This document shows, one piece after another, positions 31,378-45,000 of a DNA stretch of 64,000 nt; the first letter of the stretch is position 1; every line of letters begins with the position of its first letter. The stretch spans positions 1,054,001 through 1,118,000 of the forward strand of contig JAPYXD010000391.1 in NCBI GenBank assembly GCA_030998225.1, given 5' to 3'. Under the pieces are notes generated by a model, which ran no database searches, was not told where the DNA came from, and saw only the letters and a program-made list of their open reading frames with translations. Source of the DNA: Diplolepis rosae. Taxonomy: Eukaryota > Arthropoda > Insecta > Hymenoptera > Diplolepididae. The position numbers and the translations under genes were made by a program.

Positions 31378-32690
31378 TAAATATTTATGATAGCCATTAC
31401 TGCACCAGTAATGGTAAGTCAGTAGCGGCTAACCAGTACTGGCACACCCCGGACCTGCATTGGCGCCTTTGGAAACTGAGCAGGGGTCCCTAGAACAGGC
31501 GACCGGGCGCGACCTGGGGTTGCGAATAGAGAGTCCTTGTACCGAGGGATTCTGATGAATACGGATACAAACTAAAGAAGCAGTCGCGGACAATGTTCCA
31601 GGGATGGTCTTGAAGTAATAACCCCCAAGCCAAGGTGTTAACGACCATGCCGAGTGTTGCGTGGCACCAGGGAGTGGTGTCTTCTACGGAGTCTCTAGGA
31701 AACTAGTTCGCCTCCTGGAGTACTCAGGCCTTACCTCTGCATGCGGGGCTCTGCAGGTGCGGACCTTATACTTCCTTAGCTGATCGTGGGAATAACATGG
31801 AGAAGAATGATTTAAATAAAAGCATGTGCGAGGAATTGCTCGGAGGGAACTTGGAAGTGACGCTGGTACCCGATTGCTCTGAGAAGTCTGAAGCGAGGCA
31901 GCAGAAGTACTGCCTATACGGGTCCCTTCAGATTGCGATGAACCGCATTTCCACGGTTGAGGAAATGGTTCAGAAGATGGATGAATTCTGCGGAATAAAA
32001 ATGACATGTTCCTGCCAAATAGAGAGGGTATCGCGGAGGTGCTGCACGAATTGAAGCAAATACGCGAAGATACCGAACACGCGGAGTACTGGACCGAATT
32101 ATTTGGAAACCTCTTGGTAGAGAGGTGAAACTGGCGTTTCTTCTGGCAGTTTTTCTGCTGCCTCGCTTCAGACTTCTCAAAGCAATCGGGCACCAGCGTC
32201 ACTTCCAACTTCCCTCCGAACAATTCCTCGCACATGCTTTTATTTAAATCATTCTTCTCCATGTTATTCCCACGATCAGCTAGGGAAGTATAAGGTCCGC
32301 TCCTGCAGAGCCCCGCATGCAGAGGTAAGGTCTTAGTACTCCAGGAGGCGAACTAGTTTCCTAGAGAAACCGTAGAAGACACCATTCCCTGGTGCCACGC
32401 AACACTCAGCATGGTCGTTAACACCTTGGCTTGGGGGTTATTACTTCAAGACCATCCCTGGAACATTGTCCGCGACTGCTTCTTTAGTTTGTATCCGTAT
32501 TCATCAGAATCCCTCGTTACAGGGACTCTCTATTCGCAACCCCAGGTCGCGCCCGGTCGCCTGTTCTAGGGACCCCTGCTCAGTTTCCAAAGGCGCCAAT
32601 GCAGGACCGGGGTGAGCCAGTACTGGTTAGCCGCTACTGACTTACCATTACTGGTGCTGTAATGGCTATCATAAATATTTAGTACTGCAC
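31378..32690. repeat. GC-rich snapback: inverted duplication with arms about 530 bp
   Basis: The left arm (31378 to about 31908) and right arm (about 32157-32690) are nearly perfect reverse complements, for example CGACCGGGCGCGACCTGGGG / CCCCAGGTCGCGCCCGGTCG and ATTGTCCGCGACTGC on each side. The outer ends carry the AGTACTGG/ATAAATATTTA units. Each arm encodes the same start MEKNDLNKSMCEEL, reading inwards on opposite strands (31797 plus, 32262 minus). The 250-bp loop continues the plus reading and, after one frame shift, gives IAEVLHELKQIREDTEHAEY. This resembles coding DNA (perhaps a coiled-coil N-terminal part of a LINE ORF1) but I cannot assign it. Confidence 0.85.
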
Positions 32691-32782
32691 CAGTACTGGT
32701 TAGCCGCTACTGACTTGGCATTAATGGTGCTGTACTAAATATTTATGATAGCCATTACTGCGCCAGTAATAGCAAGTCAGTA

Positions 32783-33495
32783 CACAGAGAAAAATAGCAC
32801 CTGGTCATAATGACTAGGAATAATGTAGTTGGAAAAAAGTAGTGACTGTAACGAGAGAGACTTGTTGCTACTTGACCAATGGCTACAGAAACATGATTTG
32901 TAGGCATGGTAACCATATTTTGAATATCTCGTCGTGGCGACTATTTAACATCGTTGACATTGTCCTCAACTCTTGAATCTCGCTATGAGAACTTGAAACG
33001 TTGAGCTCTCGTGGCTAGAATAACGTAGTAGCTATAACCAGTGCAGCAAACTTCACACTCGTTGAATCCATTGTGTATTGTTTCGAACAATGCATATTAT
33101 TTTTCATAGGAACTGATAGCAACTCTTTTGAGAATTTGATTTAATGCAACTGTAGAGCGGGTCGAAACTGTGATTGTTAACCCTACATTTAAAGTTTCAA
33201 CCCGCTCTACAGACCAAAAATCAGATTTTCAAAAAAAGTGCTTTGAAAAATACAATGTAGATTGCATTTGATTATAGGCATTTGATTTTATATAACCTTA
33301 TAGTTGATATTTACATATAGTAGTTATAACTACATTACATAGTCGCTGTGACTACATTACTTAGTCACGGTGACCACTTTAAGTACCTGCACTGACTAGT
33401 CAACCATTGCTTGAATTCAACCACAAAAAGAAGTTAAGGACATTTTTAACTACATATGTATATCACGTCACTATGCCCAGGATTTTTTCTCAATG
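32783..33495. mobile_element. TA-flanked MITE inserted into an AGTACTGG element
   Basis: The ends ACAGAGAAAAATAGCACCTGG and CCCAGGATTTTTTCTCAATGT are imperfect inverted repeats. The host reading ...GCAAGTCAG-TA...TA-TCGGCTAACC is the usual AAGTCAGTA(G)CGGCTAACC unit interrupted, with TA on each side (32781-32782 and 33496-33497). The interior repeats GTAGTTATAACTACATTA words. Confidence 0.75.
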
Positions 33496-33498
33496 TAT

Positions 33499-33625
33499 CG
33501 GCTAACCGGTACTGGCACAGTAATAATTATCATATATAGTACTGCTACAGTACTGGAAAGACAGTATTGGGCGACAGTACTGCACCAGTACTGGTTAGCC
33601 GCTACTGACTTGTCATTAATGGCGT
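33499..33625. repeat. AGTACTGG-type repeat element, remainder after MITE insertion
   Basis: It continues GGCTAACCGGTACTGGCACAG...GCCGCTACTGACTTGTCATT, the other half of the unit interrupted at 32781. Confidence 0.7.
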
Positions 33626-33831
33626 AGTACTAAAGTATTATTTTACTCTGAAAATAGAATTTCAACTATAATTTTATTAAAAAAGCACAGTTATTCAAAT
33701 ATTGATTATTACATCTAATTTGAAGATATAATTAATTATGTCCATGATTTATTAGTAAAATAATATTTAACATTTTTATTTTTATTTTATTTTTATTTTT
33801 CTGGGAATCCGTTGATACAATTATTATAAAA

Positions 33832-34277
33832 TGTAGGCACAGGCTGGTTGGTACAGTAAGAAAAGAGACGGAAAATAAAGAGAGAGAGAAGAGTTTGGTA
33901 CCTTTATGATTTCTTATTGTTTCTTAAGTGCTCCTCACATGTATAACTACGATGCGATTCCCAGAGGTGTGACTGCGAAGGAGTCAATATCCACAGGTGT
34001 GACAAGGACACAACAACTATCCACCCTTTTTTGACACTGAGTCTAAGATCCCTTCAAGGATAGTAAAACGGACCACGGTAAATTTATGACTCTCGGGTCT
34101 TCACACTTGTAAACTGCACGGTACAATTTTCTGACGCTGAGAATCCTTTTAAAAGTTTTTGGGAATATTCCGCACTTAAATTCTGCTCACAAGACTAGTT
34201 TTCCCTTGGCGGCGTGTCCTTTTTATATTATATTTTTTGGTGGCGTCACGCATTGCGCAGTATCCCGCTGTGTGACA
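33832..34277 (-). mobile_element. Probable solo LTR, 446 bp
   Basis: On the minus strand it begins TGTCACACAGCGGGATACTG and ends CCAGCCTGTGCCTACA, i.e. TG...CA ends. A TATA-like ATAATATAAAAAGG lies near the start, as in the U3 of LTR retrotransposons. No primer-binding site, internal region or second LTR is adjacent, and no clean target duplication was found, so this is a tentative call. Confidence 0.5.
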
Positions 34278-34640
34278 AAATTATACAATATTTTAAGATA
34301 AAATATAATAAATATTTAATTTCAAAATATTGAGTATAATTTAAAAATATTAAGCATGATTTAAAAATTTTATTAGTATAGAATTTTTTGAAATTATATA
34401 AAGATTTTCAAATTCTTTAATATTTGAATAATATTTAATATTCAGTATCCTGAAATAATAGTATAATAGTAATGAATTATATATTTTCAACTTCATTCGA
34501 TTTTATCATCTTCGAGTAATTATTTTTCGAAATTTAATTGAAATACTTCAAGAAATTTCGGAGATTTCACGAAATTTAATTGAAGTACTCAATTTGGTTG
34601 AAATAAGTAACAGATTTGGAAGGAATCATTTGGTAGAAAT

Positions 34641-34690
34641 AGGTGTGGTCGAGCGGTTAACGTGCGTTGGTGTTCGAATCTCGTAGGCAG
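34641..34690 (+). pseudogene. tRNA-like remnant (A box and B box), probably tRNA-Ser/Leu-derived
   Basis: GGTGTGGTCGAGCGGTTAA resembles the 5' half of a tRNA with an A box, and GTTCGAATCTC is a canonical B box, but they are only about 20 nt apart, so the anticodon arm is deleted. It may be a SINE head or a decayed tRNA gene. Confidence 0.45.
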
Positions 34691-34799
34691 AACAGTTTTT
34701 ATAAAAGAAATTCCACGAAAACTTGAGTAGAAAAAAAAATTGATATAAATAATTTTAATATTTTGATTTTTTTTCATTTATTATCTTTATTATCCCGAC

Positions 34800-34945
34800 T
34801 TATAGTGATCAGTACTATACCAGTACTGCTTGACAGTACGATTCAAGTACTGGCTAGCCAGTAATAACATACCCGTATGAGCCCAGTACTGACTGGTACT
34901 GGCAGGCAGTACTTAGACTGTACTGACAAGCCAGTACTAGTAAAG
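34800..34945. repeat. AGTACTGG-type repeat, block 5
   Basis: It has ATCAGTACTATACCAGTACTG...GGCAGTACTTAGACTG...CCAGTACTAG with mirrored halves, diverged from the other blocks. Confidence 0.65.
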
Positions 34946-35640
34946 CGATATCACCCCTGTATTAAAATGTTATTTTTTTCTTTTCAATATATATATATGT
35001 ACTTTATTGCCTTTATGTACATACATATATGATTTACTACTACAACAATTTTTTTTTCCATATTTTGGGATATTTTTATTTATCTATTAATTTTATTTTA
35101 TTTTTAACTTTTTTTAGTCATGTTAACTTATTTTCCATACCCAAAAAGTTGCTACACATTGTAAGGAAAAAAGTAAAAAAGAATTATGACAATTGGTTGA
35201 AAAACAAAAAAGTTCTTTGATGTCAAAAAATGTCAAAAAAATTTCCAGAAAACTGAAAATTTTTAGTTTAAAAATACATAAAAGTTCTTGAATTTAAAAA
35301 AAACCCCAAAACCTTCCTAAATAAAGGTACTAAAAATAAAAAAATTATATGGAAGGTCTAAACTCAAAAAATAAAAATTTGTACGGTGGGGATCCCCTTG
35401 AGACAAACATTATAGAGTTGGAAAAAAAATTTCTTTGATTCAAACAAACATTTCTATTAAATAAACAAAAATTGAAAGTTCATTCGAACGAATTTTCATT
35501 GATTTACCAAAATGTTGATTGATTCGTAAAAATCTTTTGTTTAAATATACCAATTTATTGGTTGGCTGTATTAAATATTTATTTAGTTAATGCATCCAAA
35601 TTTTTGTCAAATTAACTACATTTTTTGCTGAGTGCATGGA
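34946..35640. other. AT-rich stretch upstream of gene B
   Basis: No gene. A CTTTGA/ATTCAAA-like repeat occurs at about 35430-35640. The short open frame at 35029-35220 has strong A/T bias and no supporting signals. Confidence 0.4.
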
Positions 35641-35922
35641 TTACGCAATGTGTGAATAATACCCAATTGTTAGAAAAAAATTACTTTGAATGCAATCTAA
35701 TCTCAAATTTTTGCATCGTATGCACGCTGGGTCTTAAGTAAAGGATAGATTTTAGATAAACTTATTATTTTGCAACTTCTACTGCGTAGAATTGACAATA
35801 TTATGATTACAAAGTATTCAATTTTTGAAAGAGGCAATTCTTCTAACAGATTCACTGCATCTTTTTGTTACTTAACACGTTGCCTTGCATAAAATTCGTA
35901 GATAATAGCAATTCCCTGAGGG

Positions 35923-35930
35923 TATATAAA
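35923..35930 (+). promoter_or_regulatory. TATA box of gene B
   Basis: TATATAAA lies 50 nt before the ATG, with a probable start region GGCATCATTCG about 25-30 nt downstream. The spacing and flanks match gene A. Confidence 0.75.
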
Positions 35931-35979
35931 GGCCGAACATCTCTCTTTAGGCATCATTCGAAAATATACAAACGTCGAA

Positions 35980-36075
35980 ATGAAGTTGTCAATTATAAAA
36001 CCCTTCTACTTCCTCTTTATGGCTTCCCTAGTTAGGGAAATTACTTGTGGTGGCAAAACTAAACGATTCATGTCA
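35980..36075 (+). CDS. Gene B exon 1, signal peptide exon
   Basis: It encodes MKLSIIKPFYFLFMASLVRE followed by ITCGGKTKRFMS, a signal peptide with cleavage likely near the Cys-Gly-Gly, then a basic stretch KTKR. It ends phase 0 at GTAAGT. The start ATG follows ACGTCGAA, matching gene A. Confidence 0.82.
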
Positions 36076-39000
36076 GTAAGTTTCAATTTCAATTAAATTA
36101 TTATTAGAGCATTTATTTATATTTACTTTTACACAAGGCGAATTGTTAGGTTTTTGAATGTGAAAATTATATTTCAACTCTATTCAAACGTAATTTTGTG
36201 TTAAAAATTGAAATTACTTGAGCTTTTTGTTAAATAGTGATTTTAGAAGGACCCATTTAATCTTTGTTATATTTTCCATAGACTATGGCTAAACAATACA
36301 TGATGGAAGCAACAGAAACAGTATGCTTTATTTTTTTAGATAATTTATTAGTACTTGCATAAAAATATTCACATAATCTTGATTCATCATATTTTATAGT
36401 CTCCCAGCGTTGCAGTTCTTCCAAATCAGCAGCCAATGGTAAGTTTCAATTTATATTAATTAATTATCAGGGGGCGCATGAATATTCCCCAAATTATATA
36501 TTTCTTGAAAATTATTTTACCAAAATTTATGTAACCAAATTACCAATTACTTTAATATTTATATTTCTGATTCATCATATAACCTAATGTTTATATTTCC
36601 AAAAAACTGCCCTGGCAAAAGTTTCGAATAGGAATTCATTCCGATATCTGTATCCGAACCAATGCGAACCATTCCGAACCAATCCGAAAAACGTTTTGTA
36701 TCGTTTGATGGAAAACGGTCAGAAATCAATTCGACCTAATCCGAGGCTGAATTTGAATGAATCCGAACCCATACGAACAAAGTTTTCAAATCCGAACTTG
36801 GATTGATCCAAATCGAATGTTCAATCAGAATCAATCCGGATGTATCAGAGGTCGGAATGATTCGGATTGACGCCTCGGATTGAATGGGATTAAGTAGGAT
36901 TGTTTCTTTACCGTTTTTCATCAAATGAGATACTAAACGTTTTTTTGGAATGATTCGCACTGGCTCGGATGCAGATGTCGGAATGAATCGGAATAGTTCT
37001 GATTGGATCGGAATGAATTTCAATCCGATACTTTCACCAGGGTATGTTTCCGAATTTTTATTTATCCGAATCATTATTTAACATAAATTCCATATGGCCA
37101 AAACATCATTTAACCTAATTTTTATTTATTTGAACTATTATGTGTCATAATTTTTATATTTCCGAATTACTATCCAGGAAACAAAAAGCGATAGGCTAAA
37201 ATCTCTGTGAATTGCGTATTTTAAAATAGCAGGTTTAAAATATTTTCGTTTAATTGTGTAGTGGACATTTGAATCGGTAAGCTTTTTAAATCGGCAAGTT
37301 GATACCAAACCGATTAAATCATTACTTTGTTTAATTGTTTTTAAGCTTCTTCCATTCGTATAAATTTGTTTTAGTATTTTTAATCGTAATTTCACAATTG
37401 TGAAGAACAATTCATAAAATGTATCTTCATAATACAAATTTTATGGACTGTGTCATTTAATCGTAAAACTACAATTCAACATTATTGAAACAAATTTATA
37501 CGATTGAAAATTTCTGAACACAATTGAACAATATTTCGATGCAATTATATTCAGATAAAACTGCAGATTCAGAAAACATTAATCGTAAATTTGAAAATAA
37601 GCAATTCACATCCGAAAAATAAGCGCGCAAAATTTAAATACAGTGAATCGAAATTTTTGATTATTCTGTAACATGATAATTCGGTGAAGTGGAAATTATA
37701 AGAAATAGTAATTCGGAAATATAAAAATGACGTCAAATGATAATTAGGATAAATAAAAATTACGTTAAATGATGTTTTGATATTATGAAAATTATGTCAA
37801 ATAAGTATTCGGAAAAATAAAAATTTGGATACATACCCTGGTGAAAGTATCGGATTGAAATTCATTCCGAGTCAATCAGAACTATTCCGATTAATTCTGA
37901 CATCTGCATCTGAGCCAGTGCGAATCATTCCAAAATACTTTTTGTATCTCATTTGATGAAAAACGGTAAAAAACAATCCGCCTTAATCCGTTTCAATCCG
38001 AGGCGTCAGTCCGAAACATTCCGACCTCTGATTCATCCGGATTGATTCTGATTGAAAATTCGGTTCAGATCAATCCAGGTTCGGATTGATTTGGATTAAA
38101 AACTTCTTTCTTATTGGTCCGGATTAATTCGAATTCATCCTCGGATTGAGTAGCATTAAGTCGAATTAATGTCTGACCGTTTTACATTAAACGAGATACA
38201 GAACCTTCTTCTGATTGGTTCGGAATGGTTCGCATTGGCTCGGATACATCTATCGGAATGAATCAAAATAGTTCGAAATTCCTATCCGTAACTTTTCCAG
38301 GATAGTTATTTGGAAATATAAACATTAGGTTATATGATGAATTGGAAATATAAAAATTAGAGAATTCGTAATTTGTTTATATGAAGTTCGATAAAATAAA
38401 TTTTAGGAAATATAGAAATTGGGGAATATTTATGCACCACATTATTAGAGTGCCTCTGTTCATATTTTTCTTCTTCAAGAGTGAATAGTTAAATTCGTTC
38501 AAATTTAAATTATATTTTATTTCTATACATTGTTCGCTATTGAAAAGTTAAAATGACCACAAGCCTTTTATTGATTGGTGACTGGAGAAGTATGAAAATA
38601 TTTATTCAATCGTCTTGTATCGTCTTTTATAGGCTCCTACTGTTTCAATTACTTCAAATCAACAACCTGCATCTGTAAGTTTTAATTCTCATTAATTAGT
38701 TATTAAAATGTCTTTATAAGTTTCGTCTTCAATAGTGAATAGTAAAATTCGTTCAGATTTGAATTTTATTCAATTTCTATTTATACATTCTTTGATATTG
38801 AAAACTTAAATTACTCATTAGTCTTTTGTTGATTGGTGACTCTAAAAGTATGAAACTATTCACTTAATCGTTTTGTATCCTATTTTATAGACTGTTTATC
38901 TGTAAGTTTTAATTTCCATTAATCAGTTATCAGAGCGTCTTTATATTTTCCATCTTGAAGAGTAAATAGTAAATAATAATAAATTCTAATTCAAATTATA

Positions 39001-42000
39001 TTTCATCTTGATTTTAACATTATTTGATATTGCAAATAATAATTCGCTCTAATTTTAATTATACTCTATTTTTATTTCAACTTAATTTGATATTGGAAAT
39101 ATAAATTTGTAATGAACCTTCTGTTTGATAGTGTATTAAAAAATATAACATATTTTCATTGTTTATTTAATTTTAATTTAAAATGTAACACATTTTATAG
39201 ACGTCCTCTATTTCAATGACCAGAACAGATTCAATAGTAAGTGTTAATTTTTATTAATTAATTTTATTTGAGTTTATTTATGTATTTTTGTTCTTTAAGA
39301 TAAAATTTTTAAATTGATGATGAAATTATATCTCATCTTAATTTAAATATCATTTGATATTGAAAATTGAAGTTAGTTAAGTTTTTTGCATGTTAGAGAC
39401 TTCAAAAGTACACCCAGAAAACAGTTTCTTTGAATCAAAGAAACATTTCTTTGATATACGGTCAAAGAAAAAATTTCTTTGAATTGAAGAGAGTTTTGTT
39501 GAATTAAAAAAATTTCTTTAATGTAAACAAATCTATTTCTCTGGATCAAAGAAAATCTTTTTGAATTGAAAAAACTTTCTTTAATTAAAAAAAAAATTTT
39601 CTTTGGCCGTATATCAAAGAGATGTTTTTTTGATTCAAAGAAACTGTTTTCCCAGTTATCCATTCAATTATCATGTAATATATTTTATAGCCGGTCGCTG
39701 TTCCATATTCTCCAAATTCATACCATCAAGTAAGTTTTAAGTTTGATCAAATTTTTTTCTACTAAAAACAAATCGTTAGATTTGATCCTATTTGAATTGT
39801 AACTTATTGCTATTCAAGTATCATTCGATATTGACTGGTATCGACTTTTGGATAGAGTTAAGGTTTTAAAATATTTTATTTATGATTTTATTAATCCCCT
39901 GTAATTTTATTAAAATTACATACTACTTTTGGAACTTAAGATATTTGTCATACCAAAAATCATGTTTCTGGGAAAAAGAGTTTTCCTATGATTTTAAGAC
40001 TTGAAAGGATATTATTAGTCATATCTTCACCCAGAAAAAAATTTCTTTGATTAAAAAAAAATGTCTTTGAATAAAACAAATTTGTGCATTACCATACGGC
40101 CAACAAAAAGTTTCTTTGATTCAAAGAAATTTCTTGATTGTTTTTTTTTTCTTTGAATTAAAGAAAATATTTCTGTGAGTCACATTACGTCTGTACTATG
40201 CGACTACGCAGACATTTATTTCGTTAATTCATAGAAAAAGAAAAACAATTAAGAAATATCTTTGAATCAAAGAAATTTATATTTGTTCTAAAGGTCTTTT
40301 TCAGTTCGAATTGAAAAAACTAAGTTAAAAACAATGATTTTTTGAATTAAAATAAATTTGATTCTAGGTGTTATAAAAAAAAACATTACTTTTTATAAAA
40401 ATATTAAAACTTACGAAAAGTAATACTTTTAATAATGTTTTTCATAATAAAATTTTTTCTCACTATCGCTTCTTAACAATTTTTAAAAAGTGATTGAATT
40501 TTCATAAATTGTGGCTTATTTTTTCGTGGGAAATATTCTATACAATTTTATTGCTTCCAATTTCGGAAGTAAAGTTTTCAGTGGTTGAGGTCGTTAGAAT
40601 TTCTTTAAAGGTCTAAATTTAAACGAAATATTCGTCAATGTAACTTGTCAAATCGTGATTTATAAGTATCCATGTAATTTTCATGTTATGTATTTTATAG
40701 AGTGGCTCTTTTGCATATAGTGGAGGTTCAGCCCAAGATGTGAGTATAAATCCTCATTAAAATTTTTTTAGAGTTTCTGAATTTTTTTTCATCAAATTCC
40801 AATCGCTAAATTCGGCTTCATTTATAGATTATACTTCAATTTTTTTTTAAATTTATTTTATGTTGCTAATTTTAATTACTGAAGCCTTTTGTTGATTAGT
40901 GACTATAAAAGTATACGTGTAATCTTTATGTAATATATTTTTCAGAATGGATATAATCTACATATTGGAAGAGGAAATCAACAAGTAAGTTTCTCTTTTT
41001 ATTATTTAAATATAAGTGTGTCTTTATATAAATATACGTTTTCTTTTCCTAAAGCAAATGATTAAATTTTAAAAGTATCCGTGTAATCATTATGTAATGT
41101 ATTTTATAGGGTGGATTTGCTATGAGTGGTATTGGATATCCAAATTCAAACGTGAGTTTTAATTTCCATCAATCAATTAATAAATTACACCCAGAAAAAA
41201 GTTGCTTTGATTTAAAAAAAATTTCTTTGAATCAAACAAATTTGTGCATTGATATACGGTCAAAGAAAAGTTTCTTTGATTTAAAGAAATTTCTTGATTA
41301 TTTTTCTTCCTTTGAATTGAAGAAATAAATGTATACGCAGTCGCATAGTACATACGTAATTTGCCTCACAGGAATATTTTCATTAACATAAAGAAAAAAT
41401 TGTCTTCGTTCAAAAATGAAAAAATTCAATGAATTATTTCTTAAATTTTTGCCGGTACTGTATTTGAATTGGAAAAATATTTCTTTAAATCAAGTAAATA
41501 ACGTTAAAGAAATAATTTATTTCATTTAAAAACGGCTAAAAACATGATTTCTTAAAATCAAATTAATATATATTTGTCTTAAAGTTGTTTTTGCTTCGGA
41601 TTAAAGAAATTAAGTTGAAAAACGATTTTTTGAATTTAAATGAAACTTTTTCTGAATGCAAGTACTGCACACTCAGAAATAGAAATATCATTGATGTGCA
41701 GTCAAAGAAAAGTTTCTTTAATTCAAAGAAGTTTCTTGATTGTTTTTTTTAAAGAAATAAATGTCTGTGCAGTCGTATTGTACATTCGTAATGAGACTTA
41801 CAGAAATATTATCTTTAATTCAAAGAGAAAATTGTCTTCGTTCAAAGATAATCAAATTTAATAAATTATTAATTATTTTTTGCCAGTACAGTATTTGAAT
41901 CGAAAAATATTTTTCTAAATCAAATAAATTTATATTTGTCCCAAAGGTGTTTTTGCTTCAGATTAAAGAAATGAAGTTAAAAAAACGATATTTTGAATTT

Positions 42001-45000
42001 AAATAAAACTTTTTTCTAGGTGTAGGTACTGCAAACCCAGAAAAAAATTCTTTGATTCAAAGAACTTTGAATCAAACAAATTTGTGCATTGTTATGCGGT
42101 AAAAGAAAAGTTTCTTTGATTGAAAGAAATTTCTTGATTGTTTTTTTCTCTTTAAATTAATGAAATAAATATATTATTTTTAACATCAAATAAATAATGT
42201 TAAAAATAATTTCCTTCATTTAAAAGAGACTAAAAACGTGATTTCTTGAAATAATATAAATATATATTTGTCCCAAAGGTTTTTTCGCTTTCGATTAAAG
42301 AAATGAAGTTAAAAAACGATTTTTTGAATTTTAATGAATTTTTCTCTGGGTTTGTAAATATTTTTTACCTTGAAGACAAATGATTTTATAAATTAATATA
42401 AATATTCAAATTATGTTTCTATTCTATTTATTAATGATTTAATAATGCAAATTTAAATTACCTATGGCTTTTGTTGATCAGTGACCTTGAAAATATACAT
42501 AAAATGTTCATGTAATATATTTTTTTAGAGAGGATTTGATTCATATCCTGGAGTTGGAGACCATACCGTAAATTTCTCTTTTTATTTATATTTCTTATAT
42601 CTCTTTTTATTATAATATTTTCATTTTTTGAAGTCAAATTAATTAATTTGTAATCATTCAATTTATATTACATTATATTATATTTATATTTTTTTCGTAC
42701 AATGCGTATTTCATGAGATATTTCGATGTCTCACGGTGAAAAACTCATTCTTTATATAAATATAATATAATATAATATAATCAATTTATGCATTTGTGCA
42801 TTGTTATGCGGTAAAAGAAAAGTTTCTTTGATTGAAAGAAATTTTTTGATTGTTTGTTTCTCTTTAAATTAAAGAAATAAATATATTATTTTTAACATCA
42901 AATAAATAATGTTAAAAATAATTTCCTTCATTTAAAAGAGACTAAAAACGTGATTTCTTGAAATCAAATAAATATATATTTGTCCCAAAGGTTTTTTCGC
43001 TTTCGATTAAAGAAATGAAGTTGAAAAACGATTTTTTGAATTTTAATGAATTTTTCTCTGGGTTTGTAAATATTTTTTACCTTGAAGACAAATGATTTTA
43101 TAAATTAATATAAATATTCAAATTATGTTTTTATTCTATTTATTAATGATTTAATAATGCAAATTTAAATTACCTATGGCTTTTGTTGATCAGTGACCTT
43201 GAAAATATACATAAAATGTTCATGTAATATATTTTTTTTAGAGAGGATTTGATTCATATCCTGGAGTTGGAGGCCATTCCGTAAGTTTCTCTTTTTATTT
43301 ATATTTCTTATATCTCTTTTTATTATAATATTTTCATTTTTTGAAGTCAAATTAATTAATTTGTAATCATTCAATTTATATTACATTATATTATATTTAT
43401 ATTTTTTTCGTACAATGCGTATTTCATGAGATATTTCGATGTCTCACGGTGAAAAACTCATTCTTTATATAAATATAATATAATATAATATAATCAATTT
43501 ATGCATTTGTGCATTGTTATGCGGTAAAAGAAAAGTTTCTTTGATTGAAAGAAATTTTTTGATTGTTTGTTTCTCTTTAAATTAAATAAATAAATATATT
43601 ATTTTTAACATCAAATAAATAATGTTAAAAATAATTTCCTTCATTTAAAAAAGTCTAAAAACGTGATTTCTTGAAATCAAATAAATATATATTTGTCCCA
43701 AAGGTTTTTTCGCTTCCGATTAAAGAAATGAAGTTAAAAAATGATTTTTTGAATTAAAATGAATTTTTCTCTGCGTTTGTAAATATTTTTTACCTTGAAG
43801 ACAAATGATTTTATAAATTAATATAAATATTCAAATTATGTTTCTATTCTATTTATTAATGATTTAATAATGCAAATTTAAATTACCTATGGCTTTTGTT
43901 GATCAGTGACCTTGAAAATATACATAAAATGTTCATGTAATATATTTTTTTAGAGAGGATTTGATTCATATCCTGGAGTTGGAGACCATACCGTAAATTT
44001 CTCTTTTTATTTATATTTCTTATATCTCTTTTTATTATAATATTTTCATTTTTTGAAGTCAAATTAATTAATTTGTAATCATTCAATTTATATTACATTA
44101 TATTATATTTATATTTTTTTCGTACAATGCGTATTTCATGAGATATTTCGATGTCTCACGGTGAAAAACTCATTCTTTATATAAATATAATATAATATAA
44201 TATAATCAATTTATGCATTTGTGCATTGTTATGCGGTAAAAGAAAAGTTTCTTTGATTGAAAGAAATTTTTTGATTGTTTGTTTCTCTTTAAATTAAATA
44301 AATAAATATATTATTTTTAACATCAAATAAATAATGTTAAAAATAATTTCCTTCATTTAAAAAAGTCTAAAAACGTGATTTCTTGAAATCAAATAAATAT
44401 ATATTTGTCCCAAAGGTTGTTTCGCTTCCGATTAAAGAAATGAAGTTAAAAAATGATTTTTTGAATTTAAATGAATTTTTCTCTGGGTTTGTAAATATTT
44501 TTTACCTTGAAGACAAATGATTTTATAAATTAATATAAATATTCAAATTATGTTTCTATTCTATTTATTAATGATTTAATAATGCAAATTTAAATTACTT
44601 ATGGCTTTTGTTGATCAGTGACCTTGAAAATATACATAAAATGTTCATGTAATATATTTTTTTAGAGAGGATTTGATTCATATCCTGGAGTTGGAGACCA
44701 TACCGTAAATTTCTCTTTTTATTTATATTTCTTATATCTCTTTTTATTATAATATTTTCATTTTTTGAAGTCAAATTAATTAATTTGTAATCATTCAATT
44801 TATATTACATTATATTATATTTATATTTTTTTCGTACAATGCGTATTTCATGAGATATTTCGATGTCTCACGGTGAAAAACTCATTCTTTATATAAATAT
44901 AATATAATATAATATAATCAATTTATGCATTTGTGCATTGTTATGCGGTAAAAGAAAAGTTTCTTTGATTGAAAGAAATTTTTTGATTGTTTGTTTCTCT

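Noticed and set aside
30714..31493. 259-residue open frame, plus strand
   Set aside because: It is the antisense of the R1-type ORF1, which has the recognisable zinc knuckle on the minus strand.
36736..37074. 112-residue open frame, minus strand
   Set aside because: It is built from the ATTCCGA-rich arm of the nested foldback at 36604-38308; its repetitive Ile/Pro/Ser content reflects the repeat.
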